Part shown: in pieces, positions 36,201 to 51,200 of the stretch
Position numbering within the stretch: the stretch's first letter is position 1
Layout: every line of letters starts with the position of its first letter
Assembly (NCBI GenBank): GCA_021014325.1
Contig: CM037462.1
Location: 14,714,135 to 14,778,134 of the forward strand
DNA from: Plazaster borealis
Taxonomy: Eukaryota; Echinodermata; Asteroidea; Forcipulatida; Labidiasteridae
DNA: 64,000 nt
Direction of reading: 5' to 3'
Translations under genes and position numbers: made by a program
Notes under the pieces: model-generated
The model's database searches: none
What the model was told of the DNA's origin: nothing
What the model saw: the letters and a program-made list of their open reading frames with translations, nothing else

Positions 36201-39200
36201 AGCAATATTCAAAATCTCAAAAATAGCAGTTTAGGAAAAAGATTTGGAGATAGTAGACCGTTATATCTATCTGGGAAAGATGATCACCGTCAACAACGAA
36301 ACGGGAGGAAATAAAGAGAAGAATCCAGTTAGGTTGGGTGAAGTTTGGCACAATCTCAACTGCATCTTTCGAGACCACACCCTTATTGAAAATGCAGGTA
36401 TTCGATCAGTGCATCATACCTGTCCTATCACATGGTACTGCGACATGGACTACCACCGATGCAATGAAATATAATACAAAAAGCATTTATATAGCACTCT
36501 AATATAAAAAGCTTTATCACAGCACTTAAAGGGTGTGTACAACATTGGTAAGAATGAAAATATAAATGCTCACAGATTTGCACATAACTTACATGGTACA
36601 AAGATGGTCATGGTAGAAAACTTCCCTTGAAATAGTTTTGCTTGAAATGCCATAGTTTTTACGAAATGAGTAAAATGATAGTACTTATCCTGCAGGATAA
36701 ATTCCGATGTTTGAAAAAAAGTTAAAACACATAAGGGGGTTTTTCACTGTTTTCTCATGACTCCAAAGACAGATTTAGCTTAAACTTTCACAGGTTTGTT
36801 ATGTCATGTCTATTTTGGGTCACTTCGAGTTTGGATACGGGTCTTTGGCAATTACCAATGTTGTACACACCCTTTAACAAGAAGTATAAACAGAATATCA
36901 AAAACTAGGACAAAAACAGGAGTCAAATAAATGGGTCTTAAGAGCTTTCCTGAAGGTCAGACTGCTTATCGCAGAGTTCTGTGCTTACGACTCATAGAAT
37001 CATGCGCTTAAGCGCAGAATTTTGAGGTGAGCAGCACTATGAAGGTGTGCCCTGATTTCCAACAACATTTCTGATTTTCACACTAACCAATAATGGATGC
37101 ATGTACAAATATTTCATCAGAGTGTGAGAGTATAAAACCAAGTGAATCTAGTGTACCTGAGAGTAAGACGGGAATAACAGTTCCCAAGGCTTCTGGTGTA
37201 TCTGCTAACCATTCTGAGTAGGCACCTGAAACACAAATAAAATATGAAGATTTAACTTGAATGTACAACTTTTGTTTTTCTATTGATATGTAGACATCAT
37301 ACCAACTCAAGAAAAACAAAATAATAACCTTTTTAGAGTACGGCTAGAAAAAAAAAATCAATGTGGTACTGAGTACCAGGATTTGCAATATGAAAATGCT
37401 TAGCTATCCAGTCACAGTCCGATTTAACATGAACTGAGGACATCGAGTCAAACAGGGCCCTATTAGATGATTGCGCGAAGCATGCAAATTTCATGGCCCA
37501 ATAAAAATTGGTACGTTTGAAACTTGCGTGCGAAATTTGAAACTTAAGTGCCCATGTTTAGAGCTACTTAGCCCTCAAAAACATGCAAAGAACATTCGAT
37601 GCAAAGTCGAGGTGAGCTGAGGCTAAACTGTCAGATTTGTTCTGAACTTTTAAAGGTTTTTAGATTTTTTTTTGACCGAATGGCATTTATGAATGGGAAT
37701 AAAACAGTGGTGATTCAGTCTTAAAGGCAGTGGACACTATTGGTAATTACTCAAAATAATTATTGGCATAAAACCTTACTTGGTAACGAATAATGGGGAG
37801 CTGTTGATAGTATAAAACATTGTGAGAAACCGCTCCCTCTGAAGTAACATAGTTTTCGAGAAAGAAGTAATTTTCCACAAATTTGATTTCGAGACCTCGG
37901 AATTAGATTTTGAGGTCTCGAAATCAAGCATCTGAAAGCACACAACTTCGTGTGACAAGGGTGTTTTTTCTTGCATTATTATCTCGCAACTTCGACGACC
38001 AATTGAGCTCGAATTTTCACAGGTTTGTTATTTTATGCATATGTTGAGATACACCAAGTGAGAAGACTGGTCTTTGACAATTACCAATAGTGTCCAGTGT
38101 CTTTAAACGCTTGTTAAAACCGTACAGGGTCGTGGCCGTGCGATAAAAGTTTATCATACAGCTACGACCCTGCTGATTTTAAACGGGCGCTGAAGACCTC
38201 AACGCCACTCTTTTATTCCCTAATTCAAAACTAGTGGATGATAATGAATGGTCAGACACTAGGAGGGATACCGTTTAAATCCATGTGATGATTGGAGACA
38301 TTTATTTATTTATTACACATCCAACAGCACAAGGCCAATAACAGGATGAACAGGAAACAAGAAGAAATGTTCAGTTTTAGATGTGGGAGGAAAACTCCAA
38401 TTGGGAAAGCCCATGTAATCGGGTAGGGACTGAAAACCCAATCCACATGCTACGGTCTCAGTTTGGGTTCCAGGGTCCACAGACATGAAAGGCAGGGGAA
38501 AAGAAACTACTAAGCCAACCAGGGGCCTTTCTCAAACCTCGGCTTTGGGCAAACCACCGCGTGCAAAATACACGCTGCTCCAAAAATGTATAATGGAGCC
38601 CAAGCCGGAGACGAAGCCCAAGCCGGAGACGGAGCCCAAGCCGGAGACGGAGCCCAAGCCGGAGACGGAGCCCAAGCCGGAGACGGAGCCCAAGCCGGAG
38701 ACGAAGCCCAAGCCGGAGACGGAGCCCAAGCCGGAGACGGAACCCAAGCCGGAGACGAAGCCCAAGCCGGAGACGGAGCCCAAGCCGGAGACGGAGCCCA
38801 AGCCGGAGACGGAGCCCAAGCTGGAGACGGAGCCCAAGCCGGAGACGGAGCCCAAGCCGGAGACGGAGCCCAAGCCGGAGACGGAGCCCAAGCCGGAGAC
38901 GAAGCCCAAGCCGGAGCCCAAGCCGGAGACGGAGCCCAAGCCGGAGACGGAGCCCAAGCTGGAGACGGAGCCCAAGCCGGAGACGGAGCCCAAGCCGGAG
39001 ACGGAGCCCAAGCCGGAGACGGAGCCCAAGCCGGAGACGAAGCCCAAGCCGGAGACGGAACCCAAGCCGGAGACGGAGCCCAAGCCGGAGACGGAGCCAA
39101 AGCCGGAGACGGAGCCCAAGCCGGAGACGGAGCCCAAGCCGGAGACGGAGCCAAAGCCGGAGACGGAGCCCAAGCCGGAGACGGAACCCAAGCCGGAGAC

Positions 39201-42200
39201 GGAGCCCAAGCCGGAGACGGAGCCCAAGCCGGAGACGGAGCCCAAGCCGAGGTTTGAGAAAGGCCCCTGGTCACCAACAAATCAGAAAAGGGACAGACTG
39301 AGACTGACACGATGACCCCTTACCTAGCATGTATAAGGCAGTTGATGCTAACGTTATATGTGACATGTTGACTTGAGCGAGTAGTCTGAGTAAATCAGTC
39401 ACACATTGATCGTCACCGTAGTCCCCGCCCTCAGCGATGGATCGGAACGCAAATAAACAGGCTTCGACTTGCTACGAGAGAAAAGGAGGAAAAAATTTTG
39501 TCCAGTCAGAGCAAAAATATTTAATCTCAATTTTTATTTGTTTTTATTATTAAATATTGGACAACCAAACAATCAACCAATAGATGTATTGCACTTGACG
39601 TCATTGACCGCCATCTTTGATAACAAACAGTGGAAAATGCACGCGTGTACGCGCTGCGAACGATTCTCAACCAATGATAATCTTTCATGCGTGCACGTTT
39701 CATCAACGATGGCGGCCAATGCAAGGTGTTTAATCAAAATATTTTGTTTATTGTGAATAGCATGAAAACTGCTTTCTTGTTCTATACCTTAAAGTTTTAA
39801 AATAAAATTAAAAATACTATAGGTTCATACAAATAAGCGAGAATCATCTGATTGTTTGAACACAAAATTGCACTGGGTATAAACAAAACAGGCAGTGGGG
39901 GTTTGTGTTGGTCAGACATTAGGAGGGTTCCATATTAAATCCATATATATCAGTTGTGCAGTTTCAAACGAACGTCCTCTGTTTTGTTATTGTTTTTTTA
40001 TGAGATATTGCCTTACTCACAAGGCCGGACGGCCACTTCAAGGTGAGGGCTTCACTTAACTGGTTTTAACTAATTTGGGCTGTCGACCCAAATCAACCGT
40101 CACCAGGGGCACGTTGCCACCTACTCCTAGGGCTGAAACAGGGTTAACCTTTCACAGTCCGTAAGGATGTAGGCATGGGTATCATCAACTAGGAGCCTGG
40201 CTGGAAGAGCAGAATAAACTACCTTCCCAACTTTTTACGAAGCAATTATGGTTAAGTGCCATGCTCAAGGACACAAGTGTCATGACCGGGATTCGAACCC
40301 ACACTCTGCTGCTGACAACACCAAAGCTTGGGTTCGGTGAACTAGAACGCTCGGCCGCAACACGCCATAATTGATTGACAGACTTACCTGCCATGGTAAC
40401 TGCTGCTCCTGAATCCTACTCAGTATTGCATAGAGATGATTTAATAAGGGCTCCCTCAGGAGTGTGTAACAGTACATCTGTAAACAGAAAACAGACATTA
40501 AACAAATTAGAACCCCTGTTTAAAAGTAGGGTCATACTTTGGTAGTAACCCCCCCAAAAAAGTTGTGTAACTTCTATCTGAAAGCTTACTTGTTATAAGA
40601 TGGTAATGGTAGTAAGTTATTTGTCTGAAATGCACCTGTTAATTAGAAATCAATAAAAACATTTGAATCTGAGAAACGATTCATGCATGAATCATTTCTC
40701 AGATTTCTGAGGGTTAGTGTCTTTTTGTGAATGCTGTGGCCAGAGATGCTGTTGGCTCCCTACTGTCACCTCGCTAAAACGCTGGATTCTACATTCTTGT
40801 GAAAACACACACTGCTAAAAATGAGAAAGAGAAAATCATACTTAAGGGCATGTGGTATGTTGTAACCAATGCAAATGCGTTATAAATAGGGCTGATTTAA
40901 TCGGCCTGGCACTTCTAAGTTAATGAGGCTTTCATTTTAAACATGCTTGAAGCTTTCCATGGTAAGAAGGATAAAGAAACGTTTTGCAGGGTCATGTTTT
41001 GCTGACTCAGACTAGAAACATGTTTCGGCTTCCTTAATTAATTATGCATTTATGCGACTACAGTTGTACTGTGATGGCGTAATTCGTCCAATCAAACTGC
41101 AACCTAGGGCCTTTTCCAAACCTTGGTTTGGACTCCGGTTCTGGCTTAGGCTCCGTCATAAATTTTGCCGCAGTATGCGTTTTGTACAGTGTTTCCAATA
41201 TCAATCAGAGCCTGGAGCCGAAGCCTTAGCCGAGGTTTGGAAATGAAATCTTTGTTGGACTTACTAGTGTGTCACCGATGTCCTGTCTGTAACATCGGAA
41301 ATGCTCCTTTTCCTCTGAAGGGAAAAAACCCCAATAAGGATACAAAGTCAGTAAAATAACGTAATATCTTGATTTTTGTAACTGCAACAGAGAGGCTGTC
41401 TGCGAAAGAATGTTGCATCTCGGTGCCTGAGCTTTTGTGTGTTCACCAAGGACAAATTTAGCATGATCTGATATTTGAGCACTTTAAAACTGTCCACAAA
41501 TTTTTTTTAGAAATATTTTTCGAACTGACACAATGACAAAACAACAAGGGTGTTACTACATGTATATCTTCAACTTAGTTGTACCAAGTAATTTTGGGTT
41601 GTTTACAATGTAGCCTTCAAAGACCTAAACACACAAATTTTACCTCCCAAGCCTAGCTGCTAAGTAAACCAAGTCATGCATTATGTTGTGTGTTGTCCTC
41701 TGCTAATAATTGCTTAAGAAAAGGCAAGGCAACAATTCTGCTATAAAGAATATCTATCAAATTGAGCTTGATGTAAAAATTCTCTTGCCTTTTAATCTCT
41801 TTTTTTCTTCAATTATTAAATTATTAATTGCAATACCATAATCAAACACCAATCTTCGAGCCCTGAACTGATAGTTTGAAATGAATAACTTGACCTTTGA
41901 CCAAGAAGTCAATCTGATTCATTTGACCTTTGAACAAGGAGTCAATCTGATTGATTTGACCTTTGACCAAGGAGTCATTCTGAATGATTTGACCTTTAAC
42001 CAAGGAGTCATTCTGAATGATTTGACCTTTGACCAAGGAGTCATTCTGAATGATTTGACCTTTGACCAAGGAGTCATTCTGAATGATTTGACCTTTAGCC
42101 AAGGAGTCAATTTGATTGATTTGACCTTTGAACTGACCTGCATTCCATGTGTTATATTCTTCATCTGGTGGATACTGTACTTTAGTCAACATGACTTCAA

Positions 42201-45200
42201 CTAGGTGCATGTAGACTGGAGCAAAAACTCGAACATACTCCTGAAACTCCTCTTGATCCGAGGATACGATGTCATCCTGAAGAGAGAGGGTGGGAAGGAC
42301 GAGAATAGAGGGCGACATTTTTTCTGATACAGGGGTTGACAATCAGGAAGAGAAAGCTATCCCAAGGTTCTTTTTATTCATTTTCTTTTCATAAAAGAGA
42401 GTAACTCAGTTTGCAAACTGCTTACCTATCAAAATGACCCGTCGTACAAATGTAAAAAAGGGGTAACAATCTCACATATCGACCCTGGCAGAGCTTTTCT
42501 CAAATTGTCCATTTCATGTACAAGCAGCCCCAGCCATAAATCTTTTTCAATAACTAATACCAAAAGAAACTTTAATGCCATTTTAACAAAATTTTCACTC
42601 TTTTAAGTACAATTCTTGTTGAATGTGTAAATTGCCAAATAAATAATAATAGGAACCTAAACAACTGCTAACCTATCAAAATGACCTGTCGTACAAATGT
42701 ACAGAGCTTTTTTCAAATTGTCCATTTCATGTACAAGCTCCCCCAGCCATAAATCTTGTTCAATAACTAATAGCTGAAAAAAGAGGTGGCATCCAAAAAG
42801 GAATCGGGCGGGGAGAATAAATATGTAAATTTAATTATATGGCCTTATAAAACAGGTCCCAAAATAAGGCAAAAAGGAAAAATGGACTGAGCCCCCGTTA
42901 TGGGTTTTTTTTGCCATGAGAATCTGCATTTGTAACTGTTAATAGAGGCAGGGAACATGACCAATAGGAATCATAATAAAGTCCGTACTCACTTGAAGGA
43001 TATACCAGAATCCAAATGGTATATTACTAATGCTTTCATCCACTGGGTAGTGGCCTGGTAATGCTGTGAAACCCTGTAGACAAGATGGAGCAACAAGGTT
43101 ACGTGAAAAAGGATTCCTTGTCAAAATAAACAAGTGTACCGAGGTTGGACTAACACACCAAATGGTGACGGTGCTGTTTTGTTAGCCCTGGCAAACCTGA
43201 TAATAATAATAATAATAAAAGTATTGATATTTATAATACGCTGGTATATCCATCACTCATGGCGCAGTAAACCAGAAAAATTTACTGAGAGAAAATAAAT
43301 ATACATGATATATGGTATAGTGTATTTGGAATAGCTTGGGTCATAGTTTAAATGTCAAAGTTGAGGTGAGCTCACAATGATAAGGTTGGTGAACTCCACT
43401 GCCTGTTGTCGGTCTTCTCCTTTAGACTCCAGTAAGATCTTGGCGTTGTTTTCTCCGAGAGAGACGGCAAGACGGCAGATACCCTGAACCACATCCTGAT
43501 CAATTAATAAAACAACAATAACAGGTATTTATGAACATCATCATGTCGGTTTTAAGGCCGTTGTCAACCATGACAACCGAGAAACAAAGGTTGTATCGTA
43601 AACTTGGGTGTGATACCTGGCTAAAGACTGTGCAAGTTTCCAGCATCTTTGAATATTGGGACCCGTTAAAGTACACAAGTTTGTTTCCTTCACGTGTTAA
43701 AGCAATGTAAGTGGGACAAAAGTGGTCCACAAAATTGTTCAAATACATGCGAGACTTATACTGTCTATACAGCAGTTACAGGTTGAATGGCTTCGGACTG
43801 ACACCCCCAAACAAAGATATCGATAAAATAATGAGACCGCCAACATTAGGGGCTAGATAGTTCAGTTAGTAGAGCAGCGGCGTGTTAATCCGGAACTCGC
43901 AGGTTCAAATCCCGCTCTAGTAATTTTTTCTTTGTTTGACCCTAAATTATTAAAAATTTACCCAGTCAGTTTCCCTTGAGGTATTTCACTTGATATAAAA
44001 AACATTTGTTAATTACCATGTCCTTATCTTGCACCGCTGATGACAGGTGATCCTGTAGTTGTAATACTTGCTTGATTACTTTCCTAATTGACAGCGGATA
44101 TCTATGTGGAGAAGAAAAACAACCATCATGATTAGAAGCCTCATCGTAGGCCCAGACTTAAAGGGAAGGTATACATTTGGTAATCACTCTTAAAATTAAT
44201 GGCAATAGTTAGAAGTACAGCAGCTTTCGATAATATAAAGCATTTTGAGAATCATTTCACTTCGAAGTAATGTGGTTATGGAAAAAGATATCAGTTTTGA
44301 TCCCCCAAAATTTTGAATATGAGTCAGTAACGTTTCTCAGATAGTGTATTCCAATACGGATTATTATTCTTGCGTGCACATAACCGCTCCGGATTTTCGA
44401 CGATATCTCAAAAACGCAACCACATTTTTGAAATGAAATTTTCACAGGTTAGTATTATTGTATATCTACATTTATATATAGCATTAAAACAATCGAACGG
44501 TTCCAAAAACCAAAGGTATACTTTCCCTTTAAAGGAGGTTGTTAATTTGGTATTCTTTCACATAAGAAAAAAGGAACAAATAAAGTGGAGGACGGCGAAA
44601 TCTCTTGTTTTACAAATGGAAGATTGTTATTATCACAACCAGCGTTTTCTCTTTACAGTGGTCCGCTGGCCAAATGCTAGTTAAAACACTTGATGATCAG
44701 TCAAAATTATCTCAGTGTCGAAAAGCATACCTATTCAAAATGAAATATGAACCAGTGAAAGCGCTGGCAGACCAGTGAAATGACAAGCCGACTGGTCCCA
44801 CTGGCTAGTCACTGAAAAAGTTAAGGCAAACCCTGACAACCAACATTTAAAGATACATTGCTTGGGTTGTTTTGCCAAATTTGTTATTAAAAATTTGATT
44901 AAAATTTTAAAGAGTTATGTTCCTTTAAAAAATAAAAAAAAAAAAAAAAAATTATGCAAGTTCACCCCCAAGACTTCGCCAAAAGCTGCTCTTGGTAAGG
45001 GGCTACGAGAAGAAAACATTTAAGATGAAAATAACTCGGGGGAGCTGAAGGTAGGAATTGATATTCCTCTTAAAACAGTCCAGATTGTAGGATGGAGGGA
45101 AACATGCACCAGGCAAGGAATTCCAAAGAGATGCAGTACGTGGAAAAAAAAATTACTTTGAAATATCCAATATATTGGATATTTTAATTAGTCCTGTGGT

Positions 45201-48200
45201 TGATCCATTCTGTGTAATAGAGACTACGCAGAGCGCGCTGTCAAAAGACGTATCACTTCAAAAAGCAACTGATCCCCCCCTCGTTATTTTTCGATCTTGT
45301 GATACGTCTAACTGTATGCAGTTCAGGGTGACCATATAAAAACATGATTCATTTGAAATGTACTGCGTCGAAACACGTGCATTTTGACACACCCGTACTA
45401 AGCGCCCGACAAGCACCCTACAATTGTAGGGCGCATGCCGGCGCTTACATGTAGTACATGCGCGCGAATGTTTTTAACAAGCGTGTGCGCAAAGCAGTAA
45501 CTTTTGGTGTGCCATCAGCATTGATTTTCAGTGCTTCCCTACCAGGGGTTAGTGACAAGAGGTATCGATACGGCGCGCTGCCCATGGTAGCGAGGCTGGG
45601 ACATAACATACTCATATTCCCGTAGCCTTTTTTATCATACTCACTTAAACGCGATTGGCTGACACACAACGTTGATCAGCGAGTCGATGCATAGTTCAAA
45701 GAGCTCGGGATCCTGTAGAAGTTGAAATAACATCTCCGTGATGGGATCGATGTCATTGAGTGGAACCTTTAACTGGACCCAACTTGAGAAACATTTCAGA
45801 GCTTGAAGACGGACTGCTGCAGGAGAATCCTGCTGCTCGAGGAGTGTCTTGAGGAGAGGCATGACTACGGAGAGTAAAAAAGGAAAAAGGAAATATTCTG
45901 AAATCGTTTTTATTTTACTTAGCATACTACTGGGGTTGGGATGGGGGGAACGTGGGTTTGACAAAGAAAGGTAGCTTCACAAGTTATGCACATCTTTTAA
46001 AATTGAGATTTTATAAAGAAGTTAAACATCTTCCACAGGGTTTGGGAAAGCACCAAGTAATATATATTTGTGGCGTGTCGTGGCCGAGCAGTTATAAGAG
46101 CATCGGACTCAAGCTCTGGTGTTTCTGATCAGCAGAGTGTGGGTTCGAGTCCCGGTCATGACACTTGTATCCTTGAGCAAGATGCTTTACTGTAATTGCT
46201 TTGTCCTTCGGATGTGACATTAAGCCGCAGGTCCCATGTACTAGGATTGGTAGTGCACGTAAAAGAACCCAGAACACTTATCGTGGAAGAGTAGGAGTTA
46301 ACCCTGGTGTTTCTGGTTCACATAGCAAGCACCTTTGTTTACAGGTTTTCTCAGGCTTGCAAACTACAGTGATTAAATTCACTTATGAGGCATCCTTGGT
46401 TTCATTACCAGAAATATATGATAATAATAGAGTGCTTATCACACATCAGTGTAAGGTAAAAACCAAAGTAGTATTCTTTATCCCAGATGCAATTGTTACA
46501 TTTATTAAACAGGGATGAGAAAATTCCTGACAAATGGCTCACGGACCTGGGTTCTCCCTTACTCTAAACCCAGAACCTCCCAGATGTTACAATTCAGGAG
46601 GTTTACAGACTCTGTGCCATCACCAGAAATACAAAACTACAGATTTTGACACAATGTGAACTATTTCTTTCTCCCTTTGGCGACTGCTTTACTTCTTTCA
46701 AGGAGATTTTTGAGAAAATCCTGAAATCAGGAAAAAATCCTGATAAATCACATGCCTGAACAAAACCATGCAGGCATGATGTTTGGCGCAGAAGAAAAAA
46801 AGTAGGAAATGTTATTGAGTACAAGGGCTGACCTACATGTAATATGGTATAGGCTTCAATAGATTTTTCAGTCTATTTTATAACAATTTTGTTGAGTTTT
46901 CTGAGGGCCCAAAAATCGGAGATCAGATTTAAGTAGGAAGAATATCAAGCCCGACCATGCTATGAAAAATAGACTTTTTACTAAGGACCAAAGGTAGGTG
47001 GAGGCTATGTCAAATTGGCTCCTATTTGTAGTAATTACTCACCATGCTGAAGCCCGTTCTCCAGTTCATGACGCACAGTTCCTCTTCTGCCCTGAGGAAG
47101 GGGTGCTGTGTGAAACTGAATAAAGCAACAATTAAAATATCAATATGCTTTGTGTCCTACAAGACAGTGTAATGGTGTAAGCATGGTGCATAGATTCTGA
47201 GGGAGACATGCAGGGTTTTAATTAAATTTAAGAAATTCCTCTTACAAATCTGACATAAAAGGGTTGAAGAATTCCTTAAAAAAATGATCTATTGTATTGT
47301 TGACCCTTTAAATGATTAAAAATCTCCACTTACTTCTTCTGGTAGAACTGTCAAGAGCTCCAGTAAGGCTGTACACCTGTGAGTTGCCTATATCAAAAAA
47401 AGAAAGAACAACAAAATGTTAAAACTTTGTAATTTGACTATCAATGACATCATCATGATGTCACTTTTCGTTACACACCTTTAGTATGAGGTCTTAGTAT
47501 GTGCCAACTTTCAAAAGGACATGAGTCTTAAAAAATTACCAAAGTGTCGTCTAGAAAAAACTTTTAAAAAGTTTATGGAATTTGGGTTAGACAAACATGA
47601 AGAAAAAGAAAACAGAATAGACTGTGCAAGTCTCGTGCGTATTCGAACATTGGGACCCGTTAAAGCGCGTGAGTTTGTTTCCTTCACGCGTTAAAGCATC
47701 GTACGTGGGACCAAAGTGGTCTCAAAAATGTTCAAATACGCGCGAGACTTGCAAGTCTATAGAAAAAAATCAACACAAAAATATGGACTTTTTACGAAAG
47801 TCTTTTCGGAAAAGCCAATTACAAAATTGTAAAAATATATCTGGATGTCTTAAGGACACCCTGTTTTATAAATCAAGGCCCTAAGTGTAAACATATTTGT
47901 TGCTGGAAATGTTGTCCTTTTCAAAGTACAGCAAATATTTCCCCATTTTGGCTAAAATCTTTCAATATTGTCCAGCCCTAACCCATCAAACTCCAACAAC
48001 ATGTTTTGTTTAGTTCTAGTGGGTTGAGTACTGCGCCATTAAACTGAGTATGCTTTACATGGGATCAGGCATACCGCCATAATCAGAGTCCAACAGTTTA
48101 TATATGGTTTATTGTAAAAACATTTGAATTAAAGCAGCCGATGAGCCAAAAAAAAATCAAATTTACAAACGTTAAAAAGGCTATATACAGTAAAATTGCC

Positions 48201-51200
48201 AAATATTAAAAGTGAGGGTCAAAAATTGTACAATATACATAAAGGCCAAAAAAGGCAAAAGGAGCCAAAAACATTACAAAACAAACACTATACAAAGTCA
48301 ATTAAAAATTCTAACAAGCGAGGAGTAACAGATCGTTTGTAGCGCTTGTTTTTACACTTGGGTATGACAAGCTCCAGTTTCTTTCCTGACCCAAGTTGGT
48401 ATTTATCCACTAAGTTCTCAATGCGGAAAGGAAGCATATGACAGATTTTTGTCAGATTCAACCACTTTTTTCCACCTTCTGGTTTCTATAGTTAACAAAT
48501 TGAGCCTCAACAGAGCCTGGTGTGGGTGCTGAGTTACTGTTATAGTGTTTGATATTTGTTTTAGACTGGGGAAGGATCTTAGTAAATCATTCTAGGGTGG
48601 GGGTTAGGGTTAAGGCAAGAAAGGTTTACTTCTTACGTCTAACTGTGGTATATCTGTCTGCTGGAAGGTATCTATAATACCTTTGACTGCGTCTGGCCAT
48701 ACTTCAGGCATTGTGTTTAGGGCAAAAGATGACAACTGAAATCAAGACCAATTAATAAATGTAAAGACAAAATATAGGATTGGCAGTCATCAAAACAATG
48801 TTTTCTTTCAATCTGAAAGCTCACTGATTAAAAAATTCACACCAGTCCAAATCCTTGGAGAAACATTGCATGAAGATGCATCTATGTACAATCTAGTGAG
48901 CGGTAAAAACACTGTGCACACGGAAAACCTCTCTGTATGAGGTGGAGGTTCTGAATTCAGAGAAGCCACCACAGCTCATAGAGAGAGAATGTCCATGTGC
49001 ATGGTGTTACTGCTATTCACTCATCACTCATTCAAAAAGAAAACTCAAAACACACCTCATGTCAAAAGCATTTAGTTCCCCTCAACTGAATTTTCTTTTG
49101 GTCCCTTCCCCTTTTGTTTTTTCTCGTCCTTTGTTACAGCACCTTGAGCACCTTTTGGTGGATATGTGTGCTTTATAAGACTTCGTTATTATTATTATTA
49201 TTATTATTAACCTTACTAACAAAATAATAAACAAATGATAATGGATCAGGCAAAACAAATTTATTCCAGGTGCGGCGTGCCATGGCCGAGCGGTTAAGAG
49301 CACCGGACTCAAGCTCAGGTGTTTCTAAAGCAGAGTGTGGGTTCGAGTCTCGGTTGAGGCACTTGTGTCCTTGAGCAAGACATTTTACCATAATTGCTTT
49401 GTCCTTCAGATGGGACATTCAGCAGTTAGTCCCATGTACTAGGATTGGTAGTGTACATTAAAGAACCCAGAACACTTATCGTGGAAGAGTAAGGGTTTAA
49501 CCCCGGTGCTTCTGGTTCACATAGCAAGCACCCTTGTTTACAGGTTTCCACAGGCTTGCGAGCTACAGTGATTTTAAGTTCACTTATGAGGCATCCTTGG
49601 TTTCATCACCAGAAATAGTAATAATAACAAGAAACAACAAAACACAAAAACAACAAATGAAGTTCACTAGATGTATGTTGTTATAACTACACATTAACCA
49701 TGTTAACATAAAACAAAAAAAGTCATTAACATGTACTTACTGCTACACATAACCGGGTCAACACAATTCTGGCTCCAGCACCAAACGCAAAGATTTGTCT
49801 GAACAACTGAGTGCGCAAGATATCGTACTGCTCTGGGTGAACCTCAACCCTGAAGAAGATGACAAAATAAGGGTAGAGAAAGTCAGCGAGACCGAGAGCA
49901 ATACACTCGTGTCAAGTACAATAAACCTAATAAGTAATTTACGGATTTCCTGTGACATTTAAAGATCTTTAAGCATTAGCACTTCCTCCAATGCCACAGG
50001 AAAGAACTAAGCCGCCAACGTTTGCAGAGCCAAGCTGAAATGAAAACATTTGTCCGGATGTAACCAGTTAATGAAATATCTCACTGGAGTCTCTTTAGCT
50101 CGTTTTCCTTGTAATCATTCTTAAAGGTAGGGTCAGTGTTTGGTTTTTGTCAACGTAATTCTGATTTACAGGCAAAATTCTCAAGAAAGAAACAATAAAA
50201 GTCAAGGTGTGAAAGTTTCAGCTGAATACGCTAAATACTTAATGAGAATACAGCAACAAAAAGTCACAGTATCAATCCATCCGCGAGGTGACAGCGGGTA
50301 CCAACCGCATCTCTGGCCGCAGCATTTGTGAACAAACACCATGGAAATTTGAATTTTTTAGTCAACCCTCAGAAATCTGAGAAACGATTCATGCATGAAT
50401 CATTTCTCAGATTCAAATGTTTTTTCGGTGAAAAATGATCCAAACCATCTTTACTTCGAGGGGAATCCTTTCTCAAAATAGTTTATACTATCAACAGCTG
50501 TACAGTGCTTCTCACCAAGTAAGTTTTTATGGTCATCAATGTTTGGAATATTTCCATGACCATACCTTTGGTGACACACAACTGCTAGACAAGCAGAGGA
50601 TACTGTTATACAACGTCAAGGCTCAGGGATCAACACTTCATCAAAGAGATTAAATTGACACGGTAGTCCCACCGCAAACTAGCTATTCTCATCCTTCCCA
50701 CACCTTGTAAAGCTTTAAATCTAACTGCAAAATAATTGCACGCTTTGAGGTTTGATCCAGTGTTGTAGTTGAGTAATTGTCAGTCGAGTATCAATTACTG
50801 CCGAGTACTACATGTAGGATGGCCGATTAGTACTTGAGTATGAGTACTTGGGCCATTGAGTACCAGTACAAGTGTCCAAGTACCAAGTATTCTGATAATC
50901 CGAGTACCGAGTCCAACGGCTGAGTACCAAGTACTTGGATCTCTGACTCAAATACAATTACAAGTACTTTATAAACAAATACTGCAGAATGAGGTATACA
51001 ATATTGTTGTTTTGACTAATTTCTAGACAACAAAATGCGCTTGTTATGATAATTGTCTTTTAGACATGAATATATCATAGACAACTTCAATTTTATTGTT
51101 TCCAGAGTTTTATTTCTCTACTTCTTCCATTAACGTACAAATAGAAAAGTGGAAAGGAAAGTGGGTATTTGGACCACAAGGGCCCAATTTCACAGAGCTG

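Noticed and set aside
35964..36314. 116-codon plus-strand frame
   Set aside because: Its first half is antisense to IPO13 exon 17; only the end overlaps the reverse-transcriptase relic.
38485..39315. Open frames of 223-276 codons on both strands (KPETEP, AQAGDG, AWAPSP and GSVSGL repeats)
   Set aside because: They are products of an 18-bp VNTR without stops, open in several frames at once, inside an IPO13 intron and bounded by foldback ends.
41881..42204. 107-codon plus-strand frame with an 11-residue repeat ([11 protein letters not shown])
   Set aside because: It is the reverse side of the 33-bp minisatellite and exon 12. No gene context or splice support.
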